Assembly: GCA_028679405.1 (NCBI GenBank)
Contig: JAJRBP010000313.1
Location: 1 to 5,694 of the forward strand
Length of the DNA: 5,694 nucleotides
From: Methanoregulaceae archaeon
Lineage (GTDB): Archaea; Halobacteriota; Methanomicrobia; Methanomicrobiales; Methanospirillaceae
Direction of reading: 5' to 3'
In this document: piece after piece, positions 1-5,694 of the stretch
How positions within the stretch are numbered: the first letter of the stretch is position 1
Layout of the letters: each line of letters begins with the position of its first letter
The notes under the pieces: generated by a model
Databases searched by the model: none
The model's input: the letters and a program-made list of their open reading frames with translations, nothing else
Told to the model about the DNA's origin: nothing
Made by a program: the position numbers and the translations under genes

Positions 1-1361
1 CCCTCCTCCCGGTGATCAACCCGCATCTTCAGCCGATCACCCCTGCCGAGATGCAGGGCATGGGAGTCGAGGCGGTGATCACGAACGCCTACATCTTCAA
101 CCGCAGCCGCGAGTTCCGGGACCGGGCGGTGTCCTCAGGTCTCCACGAGGTACTCGGGTTCGACGGGGTGATCATGACAGACTCCGGTTCATTCCAGCTC
201 TCGGTCTACGGCCAGGTCGGTGTGACGAACAGGGAAACCATCCTGTTCCAGCAGGAGATCGGGAGCGACATCATCGTGCCGCTGGATATCCCCACCCATC
301 CGGATACCCCCAGGGAGGAAGCAGAATACAACCTGACCGTCACCATGGAACGGATCCTTGAAGCGAAACAACTGCTGGGGGAGGGTGCGCACCTTGCCGC
401 GCCGGTCCAGGGCGGCATTTACCCGGATCTCCGGGAGGAAGCGGGCCGCCTGGTGGGGGCGCTCGGCCTGACATTCTGCCCTATCGGGGCGGTGGTACCC
501 CTCATGGAATCCTACCGGTACAAGGACCTCGTCCGGGTGGTGCGTGCAGTGAAAACCGGTCTCCCCCCCTCCGCATGCGTGCACCTTTTCGGCGCGGGGC
601 ATCCCTCGATGTTTGCCCTCGCCGTTGCAATGGGCTGCGATCTCTTCGATTCCGCAGCATATGCGCTCTATGCAAAGGAAGGACGCTACCTGACCACCTA
701 CGGGAGTCTCAGGCTGGACGAGCTTGCAGACCTTCCCTGTGCGTGCACGGTCTGCAGGAATCACACCCCCGGAGAGATCGCATCTGCCGGGGACCGGGTG
801 CGTCTCCTCGCCCTCCACAACCTCTATGTCACCCTCGCGGAGATCGCCCGTGTACGGCAGGCGATCGCGGACGGGGTCCTCTTCGAGCTCGTGGACGAAC
901 GGTGCAGGGCTCACCCCGCACTCCTCCAGGGCTACCACGAGCTCCTCCGGCATAACCGCACCCTCGAGCTGCATGACCGGGTAAGCAAGCGCAGGTTCTT
1001 CTACAGGGGCATGGAGAGCTGTTCGAGGACCGAAGTACTCAGGTACCACAATATGATCGGGAGGTTTTCTGTGACCGGAAGGGTACTGGTCTCTTTCGAC
1101 GGGACGGTTCCACCCGGATACGATACGGTATTCTGGTTCAAACCTCCCTTCGGCCCGTACCCGCCAGAACTCTGCGAGACCTTCCCTATCGGCCAGAGCG
1201 AACTCCCTGACTGGGACGCACCGATGGTCAGATCTGGCTGTGCCGGAATCCGGGCCCTTTCCGAGGCCAACCCCGGGACCGGGATCACGGTAAGATGCGG
1301 GAAGGAGTGGCGCGATCTGGTGACTGCAGAGGTCCCGGGGGTTGAGATCGATGAGGTATGA
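1..1361 (+). CDS. tgtA: Archaeal tRNA-guanine(15) transglycosylase TgtA (5' partial)
   Basis: This enzyme exchanges guanine at position 15 of the tRNA D-loop for preQ0 (7-cyano-7-deazaguanine), the first tRNA-level step of archaeosine synthesis. The reading frame stays open to the left edge and reads LLPVINP, the usual TGT sequence about 25 residues in, so the GTG at 12 is an internal valine codon and the true start lies outside. Numbering from that codon: DSGSFQ at 57-62 supplies the substrate-site Asp; [16 protein letters not shown] is at 159-174; the [12 protein letters not shown] motif at 210-221 has Asp213 in the nucleophile position; the zinc site is Cys243, Cys245, Cys248 and His269. 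A C-terminal accessory domain (about 330-430) follows, with no PUA domain. That makes it shorter than the roughly 580-residue Pyrococcus enzyme and like the short TgtA of haloarchaea. It overlaps arcS, which suggests one transcript. The family assignment is secure. Confidence 0.95.
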   Translation, partial: LLPVINPHLQPITPAEMQGMGVEAVITNAYIFNRSREFRDRAVSSGLHEVLGFDGVIMTDSGSFQLSVYGQVGVTNRETILFQQEIGSDIIVPLDIPTHPDTPREEAEYNLTVTMERILEAKQLLGEGAHLAAPVQGGIYPDLREEAGRLVGALGLTFCPIGAVVPLMESYRYKDLVRVVRAVKTGLPPSACVHLFGAGHPSMFALAVAMGCDLFDSAAYALYAKEGRYLTTYGSLRLDELADLPCACTVCRNHTPGEIASAGDRVRLLALHNLYVTLAEIARVRQAIADGVLFELVDERCRAHPALLQGYHELLRHNRTLELHDRVSKRRFFYRGMESCSRTEVLRYHNMIGRFSVTGRVLVSFDGTVPPGYDTVFWFKPPFGPYPPELCETFPIGQSELPDWDAPMVRSGCAGIRALSEANPGTGITVRCGKEWRDLVTAEVPGVEIDEV

Positions 1362-2976
1362 TATCAGGGCGCGGGACTGCCTCGCCAGGTCAGGTACTTT
1401 TACCGCCGGTGATCTTACCTGCCGGCTTCCCGGGGTCATTGAGACAGACCAGGTCTTCCCGGACCTGAAGAAGAGGCGGCATACAAACATCCCGCTCTCC
1501 TCTGACACGGAATTCGCTGAATCGTGGCAATTCAGGGCCGACTCCCCGCCGGTCGAGGTCCACCCTGCGGTTTCTCCGGGTGCAGGACATGGCGATGTCG
1601 TCATGATACCATGCTGGCATACCGCGCTTTCCCACCCGGCAGCGTATGTACGATGGTTGATCGCGCTGAAGGAGCGTGTCCCGCCCGACACGATCTGGTA
1701 CGCCCCTGCCGCCGCTCTCCCCTCGACGGCCCATCTTCTCAGTTATACCGGGTTCGACCTCTTTGACTTCAGGGCTGTCGAGCTCCGGTCTGCCCAGGGC
1801 ATATTCTGCCTCCCCGAAGGTGAGTTCCCGGCAGAAATGATGGAAACGGGTGCCTGCAGCTGTGCCGGTTGTGCAACCGGCGACCTCCGGAGCCACAACC
1901 GTCTCGCACTCATCCGCGAATTCGCGCTGATCAGGGATTTTATCTCGAGGTCAAGGCTTCGGGAACTCGTCGAATCGCGCTCGAGGTTCGTATCTGAGCA
2001 GGTCTCGATACTCCGGTTGCTGGACGCATCATATGCATTCACGGAGCCGAGGACACCGGTCGTGCGCAGGGCACCTTTCGGGGCGACGACGGGGGAGGCC
2101 CTCCGGCGCGTGGAGGTCGTCCGGTTCAGGGAGAGGGTGAGCAGGCGTTTCCTCCCTCCCGCAGCCGACGTGGCGGTTCTCCTCCCGTGCTCTGCAAGAA
2201 AGCCCTATTCGCTCTCGCAGAGTCACAGGAAGTTTATCCAGGCGATCGCCGGGAGAGCGCACGAACTGATCATCACATCGCCTGTCGGCCTCGTCCCCCG
2301 CGAGCTCGAAAGGATATACCCGGCTGCACACTACGACGTGCCGGTCACCGGGTACTGGGACCGCGAGGAGCAGGGAATCATCGCGGCAGCCATCGCTGAA
2401 TACTTTTCGCATCACCCTTACCGTCGGGTCATCGCCCACCTCGACGGGGGCGCGCTCCAGGTCGCGCAGACGGCTGCTGAGATATGCGGGATCTCCATCG
2501 AGGTCACATGCCGTGACCACCCGCTCAACCCGGTGTCGCTCAGGTCGCTTGAGGAGGCACTTGACGGGGAATCGCCGATCAGGCCCGACCCCGTCAGGGG
2601 GATTCTGTCGTACCAGTTCGGGGGCCAGGCAGAGACCAGGGGCCTGGAGATTCGGGCAAAGGGGCCGGAAATGAAAGTTTTTTTGAAAGGAAGCCAGGTC
2701 TTCTCCCTGGACCCGGCGACAGGTTACCTCAGGCCGACGTTCGAGGGCTGGAACCTGATCGAAGGATACCGGGTGGACATGGGAGATCTCGTCCCTGAAG
2801 GCGACGTCCTCGCGCCCGGTGTCCTCTCGGCCGCTCATGGGATCCGGGACGGGGACGAGGTGCTGGCGGTCGGGACCGGTGCAATCGCGACAGGGCGCGC
2901 AGCGATGAGCGGTCAGGAAATGGAACAGTATACCCGGGGCGTAGCCGTCCGCGTGCGGAAAGTCAGGAAACTCTGA
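1351..2976 (+). CDS. arcS: Archaeosine synthase alpha subunit ArcS (TgtA2)
   Basis: ArcS acts on preQ0 already inserted at tRNA position 15. In current models it attaches lysine to the nitrile, and a radical SAM partner (RaSEA, not in this window) then cleaves the adduct to archaeosine. The 541-residue product has three parts. First is a degenerate TGT-like domain (about 1-200): it lacks DSGSFQ, but keeps a DLFD at 136-139 and a CxCxxC (Cys169, 171, 174) followed by His182. Second is a central domain with the ArcS signature PCx3KPYx2Sx2H: Pro279-Cys280, Lys284-Pro-Tyr, Ser289, His292. Third is a PUA domain (about 471-541, GDVLAPGV at 484-491). The ATG at 1351 is chosen because the protein then begins [15 protein letters not shown], like other ArcS N termini. 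A TTG at 1342 would add three residues and has a better-placed GAGGT (1329-1333), so it remains possible. The gene overlaps the end of tgtA by 11 bp. Confidence 0.93.
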   Translation: MRYDIRARDCLARSGTFTAGDLTCRLPGVIETDQVFPDLKKRRHTNIPLSSDTEFAESWQFRADSPPVEVHPAVSPGAGHGDVVMIPCWHTALSHPAAYVRWLIALKERVPPDTIWYAPAAALPSTAHLLSYTGFDLFDFRAVELRSAQGIFCLPEGEFPAEMMETGACSCAGCATGDLRSHNRLALIREFALIRDFISRSRLRELVESRSRFVSEQVSILRLLDASYAFTEPRTPVVRRAPFGATTGEALRRVEVVRFRERVSRRFLPPAADVAVLLPCSARKPYSLSQSHRKFIQAIAGRAHELIITSPVGLVPRELERIYPAAHYDVPVTGYWDREEQGIIAAAIAEYFSHHPYRRVIAHLDGGALQVAQTAAEICGISIEVTCRDHPLNPVSLRSLEEALDGESPIRPDPVRGILSYQFGGQAETRGLEIRAKGPEMKVFLKGSQVFSLDPATGYLRPTFEGWNLIEGYRVDMGDLVPEGDVLAPGVLSAAHGIRDGDEVLAVGTGAIATGRAAMSGQEMEQYTRGVAVRVRKVRKL

Positions 2977-2997
2977 ATGCTCTGACATCCGCATCCC

Positions 2998-3046
2998 GGG
3001 CAGAACCCCATGCATTTTTTTATAGGACGGGAAAATGGTTCTGCCC
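2998..3046. repeat. Perfect 10-bp inverted repeat downstream of arcS
   Basis: The arms are GGGCAGAACC (2998-3007) and GGTTCTGCCC (3037-3046), exact reverse complements separated by 29 nt. An inner stem CATTTT (3013-3018) with AAAATG (3032-3037) can stack on nine of the outer pairs if a 6-nt bulge is allowed on the left. The loop contains a seven-T run followed by TATA. It could be a 3' processing or termination hairpin for the tgtA-arcS transcript, or an operator. The symmetry is directly visible; the function is inferred. Confidence 0.7.
3015..3021 (+). terminator. T-rich archaeal-type terminator tract after arcS
   Basis: A run of seven T residues begins 38 nt after the arcS stop codon in an otherwise GC-rich region. 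Archaeal RNA polymerase commonly terminates at oligo-T tracts with or without a hairpin. The tract lies in the loop of the 2998-3046 inverted repeat rather than after a stem, so this is not a bacterial-style terminator. It is placed where the tgtA-arcS message should end. A second seven-T run at 2678-2684 lies inside arcS. Confidence 0.45.
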
Positions 3047-3147
3047 ATCGGGGAGCAACGGCGGAATCAGGAAAAAAACAGAATCCAGGGAACCCGCAGC
3101 GACTGGTATGGTCGGACCCCTGCGTGTGGGAGGGGGCCCCCGCGGTT

Positions 3148-3183
3148 CGAAAAGTATTGAAAGACTGATACCCTAGTATACTA
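3148..3183 (+). promoter_or_regulatory. Candidate BRE/TATA promoter of the pnt operon
   Basis: The purine-rich CGAAAAG (3148-3154) fits a BRE and runs into the AT-rich TATTGAAAG (3155-3163), a modest TATA-like box. Initiation about 25 nt downstream would fall near 3183-3190 and give a very short leader containing the GAGG at 3197-3200. A second TATA-like element is the palindrome TAGTATACTA (3174-3183). Its centre is about 25 nt before the GTG at 3203, so it would instead support a leaderless message starting at that codon. Neither box is a strong consensus match. A promoter is expected here because the gap separates two unrelated overlapping gene units. Confidence 0.4.
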
Positions 3184-3202
3184 CCACAAAATCCTTGAGG
3201 CC

Positions 3203-4414
3203 GTGAAAGTGGTTGACGTGAATACGACAGAACAGCCCGGAGTTCCCGCCAGGGAGGCAGGACAGCCGGCCACACCGGTCGTGGTCGCAGTCCCGAAAGA
3301 GCGGGCTGCCGGTGAACAGCGCGTTGCGATGGTGCCGGAGATCGTGAAGAGCCTTGTGAAGTCGGGGTGCGAGGTCCGGATCGAGCGCGACGCAGGTACG
3401 GGAGCGTTCTACCCTGACGACCTCTATCTCGCAGCCGGGGCAAAGATCGTCCCGGGCCGGAACGATCTGCTGGAAGGCGCGAGGATAGTTCTCTGCGTCC
3501 AGCCGCTGGATGAGGAAGCGATCGGCCATCTCGCCGGGGGAACGATCGTCGTCGGATTCATGAACGCGGCGAACAACCCCGGGACCGTGGCCAGGATGCG
3601 CGACCGGAATATCACGGCCTTCGCTCTCGAGCTCGTCCCCCGGATCACCAGGGCGCAGAGCATGGATGCCCTCAGTTCCCAGGCAACTGCCGGCGGGTAC
3701 GTGGCAGCGATCCTTGGCGCAGGGAACTGCCCGAAGTTTCTCCCAATGCTGACGACCGCTGCAGGCACGATACGGCCGGCAACGGTACTCATCCTCGGTG
3801 CCGGCGTTGCCGGGCTCATGGCTATCGCCACGGCTAAGCGTCTCGGTGCCGTCGTCGAGGCGTACGACGTCCGTCGCGCTGCAGGCGAGCAGGTCAGGAG
3901 CCTCGGCGCCAGGTTCATCGAGCTTGAGATCAATGCCGAAGGCCAGGGAGGTTACGCCCGCGAGCTTACTCCGGAGGAGAAAGTGAAGGAGCAGTCGATG
4001 GTCTCTGCCGCTGTTGCGAGGGCCGACATCGTGATCACCACGGCAAATATCCCCGGCCGGAAGGCTCCCCGCCTCATCACCCGGGAGACGGTGGCAATGA
4101 TGCGGCCGGGCGCCGTCATCGTCGACCTTGCCGCCGAATCGGGCGGTAACTGCGAGCTGACCAGGCCTGGGGAGACCGTAGTCGAACATGGTGTCACGAT
4201 CCTTGGCCCGCAGAACCTGCCTGCACGTATCGCGTTTCACTCGAGCCAGATGTACGCAAAGAACCTGCAGTCGTTCCTCTCGCTCCTCCTCGACAAGGAT
4301 GGCAGGCTTGTCAGTGAGTATACCGACGAGATTCTTGCTGCAAGCCTCCTGGTCCACGCAGGCGAGGTCAGGCACGGCCCTACGCGTGACCTCCTCAACG
4401 GGGGTAAACCATGA
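3203..4414 (+). CDS. pntAA: NAD(P) transhydrogenase subunit alpha 1 (dI, NAD(H)-binding)
   Basis: This is the peripheral cytoplasmic dI component of proton-translocating transhydrogenase, which binds NAD(H) and passes hydride to NADP+ held by dIII. The 403 residues match the alanine dehydrogenase/PNT fold. The N-terminal domain begins at VVVAVPKER (26-34). The RQD loop, in PRITRAQSMDALSSQ (146-160), places Arg147, Gln152 and Asp155 at the positions known from Rhodospirillum rubrum dI. The Rossmann motif GAGVAG is at 199-204, with Asp222 at the end of the second strand to hold the adenosine ribose. IPGRKAPRLIT (283-293) and GGNCELT (314-320) are also family hallmarks. About 25 residues before the first strand are unusual for the family and low in complexity. 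The GTG at 3203 has GAGG only 2 nt away and an alternative GTG lies at 3218, so the start is uncertain. It ends in an ATGA overlap with pntAB. No transmembrane segment is present, as expected for split-alpha enzymes. Confidence 0.93.
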   Translation: MKVVDVNTTEQPGVPAREAGQPATPVVVAVPKERAAGEQRVAMVPEIVKSLVKSGCEVRIERDAGTGAFYPDDLYLAAGAKIVPGRNDLLEGARIVLCVQPLDEEAIGHLAGGTIVVGFMNAANNPGTVARMRDRNITAFALELVPRITRAQSMDALSSQATAGGYVAAILGAGNCPKFLPMLTTAAGTIRPATVLILGAGVAGLMAIATAKRLGAVVEAYDVRRAAGEQVRSLGARFIELEINAEGQGGYARELTPEEKVKEQSMVSAAVARADIVITTANIPGRKAPRLITRETVAMMRPGAVIVDLAAESGGNCELTRPGETVVEHGVTILGPQNLPARIAFHSSQMYAKNLQSFLSLLLDKDGRLVSEYTDEILAASLLVHAGEVRHGPTRDLLNGGKP

Positions 4415-4728
4415 CTGACGTCACCATGCTCTGGACCGCGGTTTACATCGCGATGCTGGCCGCATTCACGGGCTACGTCGTTATCAGCCGGGTCCCCGCA
4501 ATCCTGCACACGCCCCTTATGAGCGGTTCGAACTTCATCCATGGGATCGTGCTCGTGGGCGCGATGGTGGCGCTCGGCCTGGCCAGGACCCCTCTCGAAC
4601 AGGCGATCGGTTTCATCGCGGTCGTCCTCGGCGCGGCGAACGTTACCGGAGGCTACGTGGTCACGGAACGGATCCTCCAGATGTTCGACCGCAGCGGGAA
4701 GAAAACAGGGAAGGAGGAGAGGAAATGA
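4411..4728 (+). CDS. pntAB: NAD(P) transhydrogenase subunit alpha 2 (membrane dII part)
   Basis: This 105-residue integral membrane subunit supplies the alpha-side helices of the proton channel and joins PntB in the membrane. Three hydrophobic segments are visible at about 8-25, 42-58 and 65-85, matching the three-helix alpha 2 of Thermus and Rhodospirillum rather than the four-helix part of the fused E. coli PntA. Diagnostic sequences are LHTPLMSGSNFIHG (32-45) and NVTGGYVVTERILQMF (about 77-92), after which a charged lysine-rich tail closes the protein. His44 in FIH appears to match the His that I recall as functionally important in Thermus alpha 2. The ATG overlaps the pntAA stop as ATGA, with a G-rich SD-like GGGGGT (4400-4405) five nt upstream. 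The stop overlaps pntB in the same way, implying translational coupling and near-equal synthesis of the membrane subunits. Confidence 0.93.
   Translation: MTDVTMLWTAVYIAMLAAFTGYVVISRVPAILHTPLMSGSNFIHGIVLVGAMVALGLARTPLEQAIGFIAVVLGAANVTGGYVVTERILQMFDRSGKKTGKEERK
4711..4717 (+). promoter_or_regulatory. Strong Shine-Dalgarno site fixing the pntB start
   Basis: AAGGAGG lies 7 nt before the ATG at 4725 and is the best match to the archaeal anti-SD sequence in the window. It sits inside the last codons of pntAB and settles the pntB start despite the 4-bp overlap. Confidence 0.8.
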
Positions 4729-5694
4729 TCGACCCCTCTCTCGCAGTCGAGCCGGTCTACATTGCGACGATCTTCTTCTTTATCGTCGGCCTGCAAAGGA
4801 TGAGCCACCCGCTCACCGCAAGGAGCGGGATCGTCTGGGCAGGAGCCGCGATGCTGATCGCGACGCTTGTCACGTTCTTCACCCCGGACCTCACCAATCT
4901 TGCCCTTATTGCGATCGCGATCGTCATCGGGGGAGGCTTTGGCTATATCGCCGCAAAGCGCGTCGCGATGACCAACATGCCCCAGATGGTCGCGTTCTAT
5001 AACGGCATGGGCGGCGGCGCAGCGGCCGGGATCTCGGCCATCGCGCTCCTGGGTAACCCCGGTGCCGTCACGGGATCGCTCGCGGTTGTCGGCGGTCTCA
5101 TCGGAGCCGTCTCATTCTCAGGCAGCCTCATCGCGTTCATGAAACTCCAGGGCTGGATGCCCCCGCGGCCCGTCACCTTCCCGGGCCAGCAGGTCGCCAA
5201 TATGGCGGTCTTCGCCCTCGCAGTTATTTCAGGTGTGCTGATCCTCTGGCACCCGTCCTGGGTCCCTGCGGGCGTTGCCCTGTTCCTCCCGCTGTTCTTC
5301 GTCCTCTCGCTCGCGTTCGGGCTCCTGATGACCCTGCCCATCGGCGGGGCCGACATGCCTGTCGTGATCTCGATGTACAATGCTTTCACCGGGCTTGCGG
5401 TCGCCCTCGACGGGTTTTCGTTCCCGACTCCCAACTATGCCATGATCATCGCGGGGGTGATCGTAGGGGCGGCAGGAACGCTGCTCACGCTCAACATGGC
5501 ACGGGCGATGAACCGCCCGCTCTCGAACGTGTTCTTCGGGGCATTTGGCGCGACTGAGGAAACCGGCGTGCAGATCCAGGGTAGTCTGAAGCCCATCGAG
5601 GCCGATGACGTCGCGATCATGCTCGCCTACGCAGACAAGGTGATCATTGCTCCCGGCTACGGCATGGCGGTTGCACAGGCACAGCAGAAGGTGA
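4725..5694 (+). CDS. pntB: NAD(P) transhydrogenase subunit beta (3' partial)
   Basis: PntB carries most of the proton-conducting membrane domain (dII) and the NADP(H)-binding dIII. The frame is open from the ATG at 4725 to the right edge, giving 323 of the usual roughly 460 residues. About nine hydrophobic helices can be drawn: near 9-24, 35-51, 57-78, 87-108, 114-137, 158-175, 180-206, 211-228 and 238-259. Family hallmarks are SGSLIAFMKLQG (132-143), GGADMPVVISMYNAFTG (207-223), MNRPLSNVFFGAFG (262-275) and PGYGMAVAQAQ (310-320). The last is the start of the dIII nucleotide fold with its glycine-rich loop. Asn93, in MVAFYNG, occupies the position of the E. coli proton-channel His91, and Asn219 lines up with what I recall as E. 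coli Asn222. Asp229 is an acidic residue in a helix end that is mostly alanine in E. coli. The start is set by AAGGAGG at 4711-4717 and overlaps pntAB by ATGA. Most of dIII lies outside the window. Confidence 0.95.
   Translation, partial: MIDPSLAVEPVYIATIFFFIVGLQRMSHPLTARSGIVWAGAAMLIATLVTFFTPDLTNLALIAIAIVIGGGFGYIAAKRVAMTNMPQMVAFYNGMGGGAAAGISAIALLGNPGAVTGSLAVVGGLIGAVSFSGSLIAFMKLQGWMPPRPVTFPGQQVANMAVFALAVISGVLILWHPSWVPAGVALFLPLFFVLSLAFGLLMTLPIGGADMPVVISMYNAFTGLAVALDGFSFPTPNYAMIIAGVIVGAAGTLLTLNMARAMNRPLSNVFFGAFGATEETGVQIQGSLKPIEADDVAIMLAYADKVIIAPGYGMAVAQAQQKV

Noticed and set aside
12..14. GTG at 12 as the start of tgtA
   Set aside because: The frame is open upstream and encodes Leu-Leu-Pro directly before it, matching the conserved LLPVINP of the family, so the start lies outside the window.
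189..1691. A 500-codon open frame on the minus strand opposite tgtA and arcS (similar long antisense frames lie at 2029-3048 and 3173-4375)
   Set aside because: The predicted products show no recognisable domain, and the opposite strand encodes well-conserved enzymes. GC-rich third positions commonly leave antisense frames free of stops.
3061..3090. Imperfect direct repeat GAATCAGG / GAATCCAGG around an A7 run
   Set aside because: Only two short imperfect copies are present, with no further unit, so there is no support for a repeat array or binding-site cluster.
3141..3155. GGTTCGAA, resembling a tRNA T-loop
   Set aside because: No pairing T-stem follows, and there is no acceptor, anticodon or D-arm structure upstream, so it is not a tRNA or an obvious tRNA fragment.
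3010..3168. A 52-codon open frame starting at ATG 3010, and an overlapping 41-codon frame at 3035-3160, covering the intergenic gap
   Set aside because: Neither has a credible SD. The first starts inside the inverted repeat and runs through the T tract and GC palindrome, and both run into the promoter-like element. The peptides resemble nothing I recognise. Conservation in relatives would reopen the question.
4911..4923. Palindromic GCGATCGCGATCG and a generally high number of GATC sites
   Set aside because: The sequence encodes alternating Ile and Ala in a PntB membrane helix. The preference for ATC isoleucine codons after G-ending contexts explains the abundance without invoking a dedicated repeat.

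Overview
The window looks like chromosomal DNA from a GC-rich euryarchaeon. The closest fit I can suggest is a methanogen of the order Methanomicrobiales (Methanoculleus-like), but only the archaeal assignment is firm. It rests on a tandem pair of archaeosine (tRNA G+ base) genes, a modification known only from Archaea, on SD-led overlapping genes, and on an AT-rich archaeal-type promoter region before the second gene block. All recognised genes are on the + strand.

Region 1 (1-2976) is a two-gene tRNA-modification unit. tgtA, missing its first codons off the left edge, exchanges guanine-15 of tRNA for preQ0. arcS, overlapping the end of tgtA, encodes archaeosine synthase alpha, which acts on the inserted preQ0. 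The two are distant paralogues. TgtA here has no PUA RNA-binding domain, while ArcS carries one at its C terminus.

Region 2 (2977-3202) is a 226-bp intergenic stretch. It holds a perfect 10-bp inverted repeat enclosing a 7-T tract (probable end of the tgtA-arcS transcript), a 10-bp GC palindrome, a BRE/TATA-like element and a 10-bp AT-rich palindrome just before the next start codon.

Region 3 (3203-5694) is a three-gene operon for a proton-translocating NAD(P) transhydrogenase of the split-alpha type: pntAA (soluble NAD(H)-binding dI), pntAB (three-helix membrane part) and pntB (membrane dII plus the start of the NADP(H)-binding dIII, cut by the right edge). Both junctions are 4-bp ATGA overlaps. 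The complex would couple hydride transfer from NADH to NADP+ to proton entry. It is common in bacteria and mitochondria but patchy in archaea, especially methanogens, whose redox metabolism centres on F420. That makes it the most notable content here. I see no mobile element, CRISPR array, tRNA or rRNA, and no clearly undescribed system.
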